64,000 nucleotides of DNA, taken from contig CAICTM010000416.1 of NCBI GenBank assembly GCA_903772945.1, positions 1 through 64,000 of the forward strand, read 5' to 3'. Under the pieces are notes generated by a model that was not told where the DNA came from, ran no database searches, and worked only from the letters and a program-made list of their open reading frames with translations. Position numbers and translations under genes: made by a program. Below are positions 1-11,774 of the stretch, piece by piece (position 1 is the first letter of the stretch; the number at the start of each line of letters is the position of its first letter). The DNA is from Seminavis robusta (taxonomy: Eukaryota; Bacillariophyta; Bacillariophyceae; Naviculales; Naviculaceae).

Positions 1-1019
1 AAAAAGGAAGAGAGATGGAGAGGAGCTTTCGTGGGCTCCTGGAGACGTGGATCGAGCCAAAGATGTTGGTAGGCGATTACACGCCATCGGAGAAAAGTCC
101 CTCTGTGTATCCGTGTGTGATAGATTGCACAACGAATGGTCCGTCGACAAGAAGCGCGCATCGGATGCCAGACTTTTGGAAATCCTTTGGAGTGACCCGG
201 TTGTGCCAGGCTGGTGGCCATGACCAATCATTGTAGTATGCTTCAGTATTGTTAGCAAGTCTCTACTTGTTCTCAACTCCTTCTGATTCCAGTCTTTCCT
301 CCAGTAAGGAATTAGTAGATCCCCGTTTCTAGTGCAAATAAACCCAGGCAGAACGTCCACACTGGAATGGCTCGGTTCGTGAGAGACAAGATAGATGATT
401 AGTTCATGGTGCGCCCTAACCTTTATCCGGGAATCAATCAACTATCCTTTTTCACAGGCATAAGTCCACAGCCTTCATCATGGGAATGGAGAGCTGCATT
501 AAGATGCACACCAACGGCTTTGGCCACAGAATGACATGAAGTCTTCTTGTTGGGCTTCTCCTGGCAAAGAACTACTATTCACTGGCATCAGGCCCCCACG
601 AGATGTATGATGAGCTAGAGAAGACGATTTTCAAGAATGCGCCAAAGTGTTTGAAGAATTGTACTCGTATGCATAGTGCGGTTCACAGGGACGAAGCCAA
701 ACTGTGCAGTTCCGAAGCAAAATTTATATTCTCGTGTGCATAAGACTACTTCTCTTCAGAATACTGATTTGTCGACTAGAACGAAGCTGGTCATCACGCC
801 GCGGGTGATGGACGACCAAGCGAATGGTGTCAATCATTCAAGCTAAAGCGCCCAGTTTCCATGGATTTTCTATATCTCTCTAATAACTCTCAATACATGA
901 AACCATTCTCCGAGCTTCGTTCCATTTCATTGTTCTTCAAGTAACACTTAATTTTGCGCCGCTACCTGGTACGGTACATGCACCATTCACTTCTCTCATA
1001 CCACCCGGTAAATATATTC
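1..1019. other. Leading intergenic stretch, no supported gene
   Basis: I see no recognisable coding region, RNA gene or repeat here. Short open frames on both strands lack any recognisable motif, and none is extended by plausible splicing. The right end is the 3' flank of the minus-strand SDHAF2 gene. Confidence 0.5.
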
Positions 1020-1640
1020 TTAAATCAACTTGGCGGATTCCTTGACCTTTTTGTAGGTAGACGGATCGGCCTTTCCAAGAGGGCTACTCCGGGCCCATTC
1101 CTGAATCCTCTCCACAACACCCTGGCCATCAGGACGCTTCATGTGGTCGGGCACATCAAGGCGAAGCGTGATAATGTTGTAAATGTCGATTGTCTCTTCG
1201 TTACAGAAATCCTCAAATTGATCCAATTCATCTCCTTCCAATTGTGGAACATTTTCACTCGCCCAAGCTCCCAACAGGATATCGACTTCCAACCAGCCAC
1301 GTTGTTTGGCACGATAAATCAATCGTTTGCGGCGAATTTCCAACTCCAAGTCTTGCGTGCTGGTTCCACTGCCAGAAGCATTCGCCTGCAAATCTGCCAA
1401 ATTCTGAGGAGACAACTCCTTCAGTTGGACTGGTCGAACGTGTCGGGCACGAATCGCCTCGTCGACGGGTTTGCCCTTGCGGACCAATGCCTCTTCTGCG
1501 GCCGACAAGTTGGTTTCGCCATCACCGCTGTCGCCTCGATAGCCACGAACGGCAGTGAATTGTTGCAGAACGGGTCGGTTGTTGGCCATCAGCAATCGCC
1601 GCGCCGTCACCGAAACAGTCCTCATCATTGCTGGGTTCAT
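1020..1640 (-). CDS. SDHAF2: Succinate dehydrogenase assembly factor 2 (SDHAF2/Sdh5, SdhE family)
   Basis: This 206-residue protein carries the SdhE/Sdh5 (DUF339) core at about residues 100-175. The visible motifs are RRKRLIYRAKQRGWLEVDIL, LLGAWA, a LDQFEDFCNEETIDIYN-like stretch, and a final W in IQEWA. Family members promote covalent FAD attachment to the SdhA flavoprotein subunit of mitochondrial complex II; the RGxxExD-type core (here RGWLEVD) is the conserved signature. The first 35 or so residues (MNPAMMRTVSVTARRLLMAN) are basic and hydroxylated with no acidic residue, as expected of a mitochondrial presequence, which supports the chosen start. The frame is a single uninterrupted exon. 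Length is normal for a eukaryotic member with a presequence. The plus-strand open frame across the same bases is an antisense shadow. Confidence 0.93.
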   Translation of the reverse strand: MNPAMMRTVSVTARRLLMANNRPVLQQFTAVRGYRGDSGDGETNLSAAEEALVRKGKPVDEAIRARHVRPVQLKELSPQNLADLQANASGSGTSTQDLELEIRRKRLIYRAKQRGWLEVDILLGAWASENVPQLEGDELDQFEDFCNEETIDIYNIITLRLDVPDHMKRPDGQGVVERIQEWARSSPLGKADPSTYKKVKESAKLI

Positions 1641-1879
1641 CTTCTTGCGGCAGCAGTCTCTACCACTTACTTCTTGTTCAGGTAACTCGCTTGGAGGGTC
1701 TGATTGTGCTGTTTCGTAGTGATGAACTGAACCGACGAAGCCAGCAGCTGCAGCAATGGAGTTCCCAAGAAGTCAAAAGATCGCAAATCCACGGCTTCTG
1801 GTTGAGTCAGGAGTCATCCAGTCATGGATATTTTAGTTTGCTGCTTGCTGCTTTTGTTGGGGGATGGGCAAATCTTGCA

Positions 1880-2104
1880 TTAGCCCTGTATTGTAATGGC
1901 CGTGTAGGCTTTGACATGGGACTTGGCTGTGCGATTCGTCATTGGTTCTGCATGGATGGAGTTACTGTCATAGTGGTATAGCACAAAGAGATAGTTATTG
2001 CCGGTGCTGGAAGGGATGAAGAAGCGGTCTGTTTGGTCGGAAAACGTTTTGCCGGAGGGTTGCATGCACTTAGCAGAGGCAATATGCTCCATAGTCGCGA
2101 TCAC
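1880..2104 (-). mobile_element. Fragment of LTR-retrotransposon integrase (copia-like fossil)
   Basis: The minus-strand translation has the recognisable stretch SGKTFSDQTDRFFIPSS followed by NYLFVLYHYDSN and AEPMTNRTAKSH, typical of the integrase region of algal LTR-retrotransposon polyproteins. It is a short broken relic. It may be the far end of the copia element lying beyond the left-hand Ty3/gypsy insertion, or an independent fragment; the sequence between 2,105 and 2,460 does not settle which. Confidence 0.6.
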
Positions 2105-2463
2105 GAAATGACTAGTAATCTATCGGGATACATCATAAGGGTTGCAAGAAAAGATTCACGCATCTCCATAAAGCCTGATGTCATAGGTATTGAAACAGCA
2201 GAGAAAGACGAGAAGAGGACTCTGGTTATATCTCTGTAGTGACGCCTAGATCTCCATTAAATAAAACAACACACTAAAACAACACACCAGTGCCGCTAAT
2301 CCCCCCCACCAAACAGAGACAACGTGTACATCAGCCAGAATTATTCTATTCAGACACGATGGTATGCACATCTCTATTCGAAGGCAACGACGAACATGAA
2401 AAGTAAGTACATTAGAACGAGCAACAAAAAAGACTTAATACACCCAACCTAAATAGCAGACAC

Positions 2464-2807
2464 AGAGAAAGAGAAATATCACAAATCAAAAAGGATCGTC
2501 GATCTGAACTCCCGCGGGAGACTGTAGAGTGTGATAGAGTAGGTTATGCGGTAGCAATCCTACTCACTCAACGATCCAAAAACGGAACGCGTGGAAGATT
2601 CGTCTAGCATTTATCTAGTAGCGTGGAAAGACTCCACGCTGGCTAAATATCTAAGAGCGATGTTTCATCATCAAACCTAGTATGACTAGAGCGGTCATTG
2701 AGAACCCTGTCTCAATGACTATTACAGAGAGACTCAGTCATAGAGTCGAACTCAAACCCCTATCTAGAATCGAGTCCGCGAATAAGGGCTAAGAGCCGTG
2801 TATTGCA
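2464..2807 (-). repeat. LTR of Ty3/gypsy copy A (left, 3' LTR)
   Basis: It shares long blocks with the other three LTRs in the window (for example TCCACGCTGGCTAAATATCT and the terminal GAGCCGTGTATTGCA). The inner edge ends in TTGCA followed by TTCGCCCC, as in the left LTR of copy B. Its outer portion is strongly diverged, so the outer edge is approximate. Confidence 0.75.
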
Positions 2808-5800
2808 TTCGCCCCCTGACAAGGGTCACGGAAGGCACGACATCAGTCGGACAAGGAGGACATAAGATTAAGTGCGGGCAACTCTCCGGAGATTGATGTA
2901 GACATGTGCGTCGCAAGGTGGCAATCCTACAAGGGGATCAGGCCTTGTATGGTGTAAATACTAATGTTCCAAGTCTGGTAGACTGTGCGCTACTGGCGGT
3001 AGTATATCGGAGCCGTACAGTGCATGTTATGACTCGTTCTGTGTGGTAAGGACTTGTGCGTTGGCTGACCGTACTAACGGTTCTGATACTGATGATCATC
3101 ATAGTTTCGTCATGGTTGTGATGAGGGACACGTGTCGTGTTCTCCTTATCGTTGTGTTTCTGGATAAGTCGTTTGGCGACGTTCCTTAAATGTATTTCCG
3201 GTTTGCTTTGAAACCGATGTGGTGAGTCTTGTCACGATTGAACACGTGTGGTGCTGAACTTGCGACGAAGTCATGTTCATCCCGGAGAGTCTTCTCGACC
3301 TCTGCGCGAGACTCACGTTCTCTGTTCCATGACGACCGGTCATGGATACTGTGTAACCCACATCTGTTTCAGAATGATGGTTACTCCGTCTGCTGCCTTG
3401 GAGCAGCCCTTGGTAGTTCATTGGTCCCACGAATCCACGAAGTTCCTTACTATTCGTAGGCGGAGCGATAGCTGGATCGCATCTATTATTTTTTTTAGTT
3501 AAGGGTTTGATTCCCTCTCGAGTAGTCCAATTGTTTAGATACTCCAATTCTTCCTTTCGAGGAAGGCCTTGGTAGTGTTGATTTAAATCCCGACTTCTTG
3601 AAGTCTTTGGAAAAGTCATCTAACTATTCAACGCGATCCGCTGGATCGACTTCCGTTAGGATGAGTTGATCATCAATGTATGCACGGACAATTTCCAAGT
3701 CGTGCATGAGTTTTTCATCTTCGTTTGGAAGATGTGGGGACTATTACATAGTCCAATTGGCAACCTCTGGTACTTGTACTTTCCCAACGGGAGCACGATG
3801 GTACAGAGTTGCTTCGAGTGAGGTGACAAGCTCGATGTGGTAGTGTCCCGTGCTCAGGTCTAGACTAGTAGCACACTTGAATCCATCTAGGTTCAAGAGG
3901 ATGTCCTGTATTTTTTGGGATAGGATAAGGCTTCCGCTTGATCCGTTTGTATGGTTCCCGAAAATCAGAGATGAATCGTACAAATCCCTCTTTCTTGGGA
4001 ATGTTGAAGGTTGGTGCCGCCCAATTGGAACGATTCACCTTCTTGAGTACTCCTTGCTCGCAGAGACGTTCAACCTCCTTCTTAAGAGTTGTTGTATGGA
4101 CCCGTGGAGTAGGGTGAGCCTAGTATAATAGGATTTAGCGTCGGGACGAATTTCTGCTTCGTAGTCGTCCATTCGCAACTCTCCCAAAGTATCCCCGACT
4201 GGGTCGAAGCACTTGGTTTGAAAGGCATAAGGCGTTTCTTGCTCTTCCTTATTTAATGGGTTTTTCGACTCTGCACATCTGCCTTAAGTCTATCTGTTCG
4301 TAATGGTCGTCTCAAGAATCTTCTTGAGACTATCTGCATTGTCGCTGACAGCTGCAGGATCGAGAATGGAGAAGTTCTCCTTTCTATTGCTGTTGCCATC
4401 TTTCGCAGGGAAAAATGTGCGGTTCCACCCCAATGACATTGTAGTGAAATCGAACTTGTTTCTTAGGTCGCAGAGAGTGTCTTGACCTAGGATCATGTCT
4501 TGCGCCCCCAATTTCTTGGTGACGTGTAAAATCCACTTGACAATTCTAGTCTCGCGGAACTCGGGAATAATGAGTGTGCCCTTACACTTCGTGCGGGGTT
4601 CAATTCCTTCATAGAAGCAGTCCGTAATGTTGGACGCCCCCATGATTCTTCATAAGTAAAACTCTAGCATGAGTTTGAGTATTAAAGTTCCGGATGCTCC
4701 TGTATCAGTAAGCAACAGAGTGTAATAGGTTTTCGTTTCCCTTTTACTCGTCTGTTAAATCTAACATAGACGATAGTTTTTCGGTCTCTTGTCTTGCGAC
4801 GTTGATGAGTTTGTTGGCCATGGACGAAGTAAACGATGCTGAACAGATCATCAGAGTCTAGTTAATAGATCGTCAGAATCTAACTGAGCAGCTTCTAGGC
4901 AAACATCTAATTTGCAGTAGACTTCGTTAGTTGCAAACAAATCATGTTTACTATTTAGTGAGATATCTTCAACAGCTTTGGTATGAGAAAATCGGAAATG
5001 GTTCCGTTAAATCATCATCCTGGCCTAATCCTAAGACGGAGATTTCTCCATCCGAATGATTGAAGACGAATTCGGCAAGCGCCTTTTCAACAGCAGCCAT
5101 TTTCTTTTCCATCATTTTGATGGATCCAACAGAGAGTCGTCCTCGTTGTCAGAGTCTTGTGATTTGCGCTTGACAACATGGTTGCATTCGCTTTTTTCTT
5201 GCGATCAGCCTTGACAGCAGCGTTGGAAACTTTATTCATGAGAACAGAGAGTTACTTCTTGGTGTAGGACTTGGCATCTTCAGACTTACGTTTCCAAGCT
5301 TTGTTCTTGTTGTACGCTGGCTTGTTATCGTGTTAGACGAGGACTGAGACTTTGCACTTGAGCTTCTTCAAAGTCAGAGTAGAGATTTTATGAGTAGAGG
5401 AAGACTCGTGTGATGTCGCACCATTTTTCTTACTTTCTTCTGTTCTGAATAGTGGTCGTTTTGCGAAGTATACTTGTACTTCTTGCTGTGTTCTCTTCAT
5501 AAGGGCTTGCTTTTTGGGATTACCGCCCTTGTCAAAGTCTTCGGAGGATTCCAATGCGTTCGCAGAAACCAATGTTTCTCCGATAGGAGCTGGAGGATCG
5601 AATGTCCTGTTCGTCCATCTTCTTCATCCACGAGCGTGGAATTCTATGACAAACAATGTCAATTGACTCGTCATGGTTAACGTTTGGGTTGGGTCAAAAG
5701 GTTGGTAGACGAGGAATTCATCAGGTGTTCATCCGACTGAGTTTGTTGACAAAAGCCGAGTGGACATATCATGCAGGCTTGCATCTTGCGGCGCATGAAC

Positions 5801-6385
5801 GTTTCTGCTTTTAATAGTTTAGGGACACATTCGTAGACAGACGCATTTATGCCTAACGTAATGTCAGGTCGCCAAAGCGGCCTGAGCTGCTCCGTACCCA
5901 GGCTTTTGGGAAGTGCTTTGGAAAGTGGCTTCGTTTCAGCACCCGTATGTGCGTGGAGGAATTGCGTTGAGCAATTGCGCAGGCTATTCCAACGTGTTCA
6001 CGGTGGCCTGCAAGAGCTAGATTCGTAACTGCTCTTTGCAGAGCTAGAAGTCACTCCTTAGGAGGTTTTGTTTGTCGCGAGGCGTGCAATGGCATAGCGA
6101 CGAAGACTTCTCCATGCGTCCAGCCCACTTGATTGGTCTGGTGGGTCTCGTCCATTGATGATTTGGACTTGAAGTTGTACTTGGCGTGTTAGCATCTCTG
6201 CAGTGGCGAAGTTTGTAGGTGTTTAGAGCGTAGATGTATCGTTCGATTTCCGTCCGTCATCGTGCGGGTCGATGAGAGGAGATTGGTTTTGTCGCTCGCA
6301 GCTTAGACTCGAAGTGAGTGTAAGGTCTTTGGGCATTCTTGAGGAATAGGTTGAGGTAGCTGAAAGCTATTGTGTTGTTATAAAA

Positions 6386-6796
6386 TGCACTACGCTAAAG
6401 CTAGTGTAAAGATCTTTCGAGTGTTTGAGTTTGAGAGAATGAAAGTTATGAGAGGATTAGAAAGCTATGAAAACTAATCAACGAAGAGATCACAATCAAA
6501 GGTCGTAGTCTGAACTCCCGGGAGGGGACTGTAGAGTGTGTTAGATTAGGTTGCGGTAGGATCCTCTCACTCCACGATCCAAAACGGAACGCTGGAAGAT
6601 TCGTCTAGCATTTATCTAGTAGCGGGAAGTACCACGCTGGCTAAATATCTAGAGCGATGTTCATCATCAACCTAGTATGACTAGAGCGGTCATTGAGAAC
6701 CCTGTCTCAATGACTATTCACGAGAACTCAGTCATGAGTCGAATCAAACCCTATCTAGATCGCCGAGTCGCGAAAGGCTAAGAGCCGTGTATTGCA
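6386..6796 (-). repeat. LTR of Ty3/gypsy copy A (right, 5' LTR)
   Basis: It runs from TGCACTACGC to GTGTATTGCA, so it has TG...CA ends. It is collinear with the other family LTRs. Copia coding sequence starts directly after its right end. Confidence 0.85.
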
Positions 6797-7213
6797 CCTG
6801 TCTTTGTTGGTTCATATGTCCTTTTGCAGTCGCAATTGAATGCGGTGTGTGTTTGTTGAGTGCTTTTATAGTCAAGCCTGGCATATTGTTGATGTACCCT
6901 TTTTTGAGGGCTTCTTTCAGCGTCGATGGGACTGGGGAGAAGAGAGCTGCATGTGCAAATGCGACTAGATCTGCTGGTGTTGCTGCTGGGGTTGTTGCCA
7001 TGTAATTGGCTCTGTGCATGTGGGGCTCGTTGAGTTCGATCTCCCATAATTGGTTGGTGTGGATGTTTCGGTTTCCTCTAAGAATGACATCGCCCATGAA
7101 GGAGATTGTGCACTCATGTGCTCTGAAGGTTGCTTCACATCCGGCGTCACAAAGTTTGCCGATGGATAGGAGTGAAGTCTCGCCCAGTGTTGGGAATAAA
7201 TATGCATTGGTTG
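6797..7213 (-). mobile_element. Ty1/copia segment between two gypsy insertions (GAG-pre-integrase part)
   Basis: The minus-strand reading contains a GAG-pre-integrase-like region (VILRGNRNIHTNQLWEIEL, HSIATAKGHMNQQRQ) typical of copia polyproteins. It is the middle piece of the copia element whose gag lies at 12,126-13,211. Its right edge is the target site of gypsy copy B. Confidence 0.75.
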
Positions 7214-7626
7214 TGCACTACGCTAAAAGCTAGTGTAAAGATCTTTCGAGTGTTTTGAGTTGAGAGAATGAAAGTTATGAGAGAGATTAGAAAGCTATGA
7301 AAAACTAATCAACAAGAGAGATCATCATCAAGGATCGTAGATCTGGCTTCCCGCGGGAGATGTAAAGTGTGATAGAAAGGTTGTGGTAGTATCTACGTCT
7401 CTCCACGATCCTAAAACGGAAGCGTGGAAGGTTTGTCTAGCCTGAATCTAGTCGTGGAAGTACTCCACGCTGGCTAAATATCTAGAGCGATGTTTCATCA
7501 TCAACCTAGTATGACTAGCGCGGTATTGAGAACCTGTCTCAAATGACTATTCACGGGAGACCAGTCATGAGTCGAACTCAAACCTATTATGATCGAGTGC
7601 GAATAAGGCTAATAGCGTGTATTGCA
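7214..7626 (-). repeat. LTR of Ty3/gypsy copy B (left, 3' LTR)
   Basis: It has the TGCACTACGC start and GTATTGCA end and is preceded by GTTG. It is collinear with the right LTR at 11,340-11,770 apart from small length differences. Confidence 0.9.
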
Positions 7627-10600
7627 TTCGCCCCTGACAAGGGTCACAGAAGGCGCGACAGCAGCGGACAGGAGAACATATGATTTAAAGTGCGGGGCAC
7701 TCTCATGAGATTTGGATGTAGACATGTGCGTCGCACGATGGCAACCTACAAGGGATCAGGCCTTGTATGGGTGTAAATACCTTATGTTCCAAGTCTGGTA
7801 GACTTGCCGCCGTTGGCGGTAGCATGTTGGAGCCGTACAGTGCCATTGTCATTGACTCGGTCTATAGTGTAAGGATCTTTGTACTTTGGCTGACCGTACT
7901 TGCGGTGCTGTTACGTTTGAATCATCACAGTTTCTTTGACATTGTATTGATGAGGGATAGCGTTGCGTTTTTCCCTATCGTTGTTTTGTTGATTAGTCGT
8001 TGGCGACGTTCCTTAATGTACTTCCAGTTGGCTTCGAACCGGACGTTGTGAATCGCGTCACGATTGAACACGAGCTGTGCGGGCGTTGCGCGCAAGTGGT
8101 ATGAATCGTGGCATTCATCGCAAAGCGAACCGCCGTGAGACTCCATCCAGGATCCATTCCGAGGTCTCTTGGCACTTGATGTTTGAACAGCGATCAAGTT
8201 AGTACGTATGGTTTGATGAGCACGCTCGACCATAGAGTTGGCTTGAGGGTTTCGCGTAGTGATGAACTTGCGACGAAGTCCATATTCATCCGGAGTGTCT
8301 TTTCGACCTCTGCGCGGAACTCGCGTCCTCTATCCATGATACCTCAGCAGGCCATGGATACGAGTAAGCCACGTTTGTTCTAGACGATGGCTACTTCGTC
8401 TGCTGCCTTGGAGCAGATCTCTGCAATCTCGAACCATCGGTTACGGGTCATCATTGTCAAGAATGAAGTGGCAGGAATTCTTTTTCTTGGGATCCCCGAC
8501 GTTGTTAAGGGCCTATCAGGTCAATACATAGTCTTTCCCAAGGGATCTCCTCGCAAGTCTTTGGAGGATCAATCCCAGCTTACGCGTCTTGGGTTTGTTC
8601 ATCTGGCAGCTTTGGCAACGCTGACATACGGCCTGCACAGTCTGCGCAGACCCTTCCAGGTGTAGTGTTGGCTGATGGTTAGTTCTGCGAGTCTCGCCAG
8701 GATGCATCAGCACACCATGGTACCATCAACTAGCTTTTCTGCATAGTTTTGGTACGACGATTTTCTCGTCCTTAACTACTAAGTCGTAGGACTTATCACC
8801 TCTGGGGAAAGATTGCTTCTTTTAGTCGTTTGGCTTGTCCCTGAGAGTTTCTTGATATCGTTGCCGTCTTTCTGACGATGTTCGATCTCGGGGAACGAGA
8901 GAGGGAACTCGCTTAGGGAAGCCTCTTTTCTGCAGCCATGAGTTCAGCGATCTCGCTGGCGTCCATCTGTTCTGAAGAACCGTCGTGTTGGAGATGTTAA
9001 GTCTGACAACGCATCACGAGATGTTTTGTTCGCCTTGATGTACCATAGTTCAGGGCCGTATTCTTCCAGAATAAGGCGCCATCGCATTACGCGATCGGTA
9101 TTGAAGTTCTTACATGTAAGATTCTTGTGGTCCGTATGTACAACGATCTTCTGTCCTAGAAGAATGTTACGGAACTCTTTAGAGTTTCTACGATACTGAG
9201 AAGTTCCTTCTCGGTAACTGTGTAACGTGTCTGAGCAGGGTTGAGCTTCCTGCTGTAGAACGCGATAGGTTTTCCCTTCTGGGAAATTACTGCACCTAGT
9301 TGAGTATCACGCTCCGTGTGGTAACGAATGTATCGTTGAATCAGGGTAGCGAGCAAGGTTTCTTTGCTGATGATTTCTTCATCTGGCTAAAGGCCTTGTC
9401 GTGTTCCTTTCCATTTCACTTTGTTGTTTTGGAAGTCAAGAAGCGAGTGGGGCCAGTACATGTGATCGTCTAATCCACATGTCTCGATAGTAGTTACTAG
9501 TCCAATGAATCTACGGAGTTCTTTCTGTTGGTAGGAGAGCGATATTCTTGATCGCGTCTATTTCTTGGTTATAGGTTGGATCCTTCTCGAGTAATCCAGT
9601 AACCTAGGTACTCAAGTTCTCCTCTTGCGAAGAAGACTTGGTAGCATTGATCTTAAGTCCGGCTTCTCGAAGCCTTCGGAGAACTTCATCCAACTTTTCA
9701 ACGTGATCTGCTAGATCACCGTTAGTTAGGATGAGTAGATCATCAATGTATGCACGGACGTATTCTAGGTCGTGCATTAGTGTTCCCATCTTCTCTTGGA
9801 AGATGTCGGGACTATTACATAGGCCCTTGGCAACCTCTGGTACTCGTCTTTCCCCACGGGAGTACGATGGTACAGAGTTGCTTCGAGTGAGGTGACAGCT
9901 CGATGTGATAGTATCCCATGTTCAGGTCTAGACTAGTAGCGTACTTGAATCCGTCTAGGTTCAAGAGCATGTCCTGTATTTTTGGGATAGGATAAGGCTT
10001 CCGCTTAATCCTTTTGTTCAGTTCCCGGAAATCAGAGATGAATCGTACAGATCCATCTTTCTTGGGAATGATAAAGTTGGTGCCGCCACTTGGAACGATT
10101 CACCTTCTTGAGTACTCCTGCCTCGCAGAGACGTTCAACCTCCTTCTTAAGAGTGTTGGTATGGACCCGTGGAGTAGGGTGAGCCTAGTATAATAGGATT
10201 TAGCATCGGACGAAGTTCTACTTCATAGTCGTCCATCTGCCACTTTCCTAAAGTACCATCGAATAGGTCAGAGTACTTCGTCAGTAAGAATGAAGCTGTT
10301 CCTTCTTTCCTTGTTTAACTGATCTTGACTTTGGCAAACCTGCCTTATAGTCAGCTTGTTCGTATTTCGCATCAAGATCTTCTTGAGACGATCTGACTGT
10401 CATCAACAGCGTAGGATCAGGAATGAAAAAGTTTTTTTCTTCATTGGTGTCGCTATTTTCATAGGAATAGATGCGCGTCCCATTCCACTGACATGGTAGT
10501 GAATCGAACTTGAAACCTAAGTCAGAGAGAATGTCTCGACTATGATCATGTCATACGCCCCAAGCTCTTGGTGACGTGTAATCCCACTCGATAATTCTAT

Positions 10601-11339
10601 CTTCGTGGAATTCAGGAATCATAAATGCACCTTGCACTTCGTGCTGGTGTTTAATTCTCCTGCAGGGGTAGTCCACATCGTTTGGACGCCCCCGAGATCC
10701 TTCATGCGTAAGTTCTAGCATGAGGTTGAGCAATCAGGTTCCGGATGCTCCTGTATCCAGTAAGCAAACAGCAACGGAGTGTAACGGGTTTTGGTTTCCC
10801 CTTTTCTCGCTTGTTAAATCTAACATAGACGATGGGTTTGAGGTCTCTTGTCTTGCGACGTTTACGAGGTGGTTGGCCACGGACGAGGTTGACGATGCTA
10901 AATAGATCATCAGAGTCTAGTTGAGCAGCTCCTAGGCAATCATCTAATTTGCCGTAGAGTTCATCAGTTGCAAACAATTCTTGTTTACTAGTTATCTTCA
11001 TCACTTTGGTATGAGAAATCGGAACATGGTTCCGTTGAGTCATCATCCTGGCCTAATCCTCAGATAGAGATTTCTCCATCCAAGTGATTGAAATTGATAG
11101 AGGAGTTGTCCTCATTGTCAGAATCTTCTGATTTGCGCTTGGCAACATGGTTGCGAAGTTTGCAAGTGGTTGCACGAGTATCGTCGATCTCGTTTTCTTC
11201 GTCATTGTCGACGAGAGGAAGAATGGGTTTGTCACGCAACTGTTTTTCGAAGTTGCGGAACGCATGCTTTCCTTGAGCCATCTTCATGGTGAAGGAATAG
11301 GTTGAGGGTAGCTGAAAGCTATTGTGTTTGTTAACAAAA

Positions 11340-11770
11340 TGCACTACGCTAAAAGCTAGTGTAAAGATCTTTCGAGTGTTTTGAGTTTGAGAGAATGAAA
11401 GTTATGAGAGAGATTAGAAAGCTATGAAAACTAATCAACGAGAGAGATCATCATCAAGGGATCGTAGATCTGGCTTCCCGCGGGAGACTATAAAGTGTGA
11501 TAGAGTAGGTTGTGGTAGTAATCCTACGTCTCTCCACGATCCTAAAACGGAACGCGTGGAAGGTTTGTCTAGCCTGAATCTAGTAGCGTGGAAGTACTCC
11601 ACGCTGGCTAAATATCTAGAGCGATGTTTCATCATCAAGAACCTAGTATGACTAGCGCGGTCATTGAGAACCCTGTCTCAAATGACTATTCACGAGAGAC
11701 TCAGTCATGAGTTGAACTCAAACCCTATCTAGGATCGAGTCGCGAATAAGGCTAAGAGCCGTGTATTGCA
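11340..11770 (-). repeat. LTR of Ty3/gypsy copy B (right, 5' LTR)
   Basis: This is the longest and cleanest LTR of the family (431 bases), running from TGCACTACGC to GTGTATTGCA and followed by the target duplication GTTG. The internal region begins at its left edge, and the gag start lies about 60 bases inside. Confidence 0.9.
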
Positions 11771-11774
11771 GTTG

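Larger units (their letters stand above)
2464..6796 (-). mobile_element. Ty3/gypsy LTR retrotransposon, copy A (fossil)
   Basis: This is a minus-oriented element flanked by two related LTRs (left about 2,464-2,807, right 6,386-6,796). Recognisable parts, in transcription order from the right, are a degraded gag region, an aspartic protease/retropepsin-like part around 4.3-4.6 kb (ILGQDTLCDL), reverse transcriptase around 3.7-4.1 kb (ATSLDLSTGHYHIEL) and integrase-like remnants around 3.1-3.6 kb. It is broken with many breaks, and its two LTRs differ by many small changes, so it is the older of the two copies. Its right end abuts copia coding sequence, so it seems to have inserted into that copia element. 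The left boundary may lie up to about 100 bases further left. Confidence 0.8.
7214..11770 (-). mobile_element. Ty3/gypsy LTR retrotransposon, copy B (fossil, TSD GTTG)
   Basis: This is a minus-oriented element with both LTRs complete (left 7,214-7,626, right 11,340-11,770). A 4-bp direct duplication GTTG lies immediately outside both ends (7,210-7,213 and 11,771-11,774). Parts in transcription order are gag (11.06-11.34 kb, start MKMAQGKHAF), protease-like region (about 10.5-10.7 kb), reverse transcriptase (about 9.6-10.1 kb), RNase H (about 9.15-9.36 kb, GKPIAFYSRKLNPAQTRY) and integrase (about 7.9-8.7 kb). It is broken with many breaks, but its LTRs are more alike than those of copy A, so it is the younger insertion of the same family. 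It sits inside a Ty1/copia element. Confidence 0.88.

Noticed and set aside
954-1685. Long plus-strand open frame (243 codons)
   Set aside because: It is antisense to the clear SDHAF2 gene and has no domain of its own.
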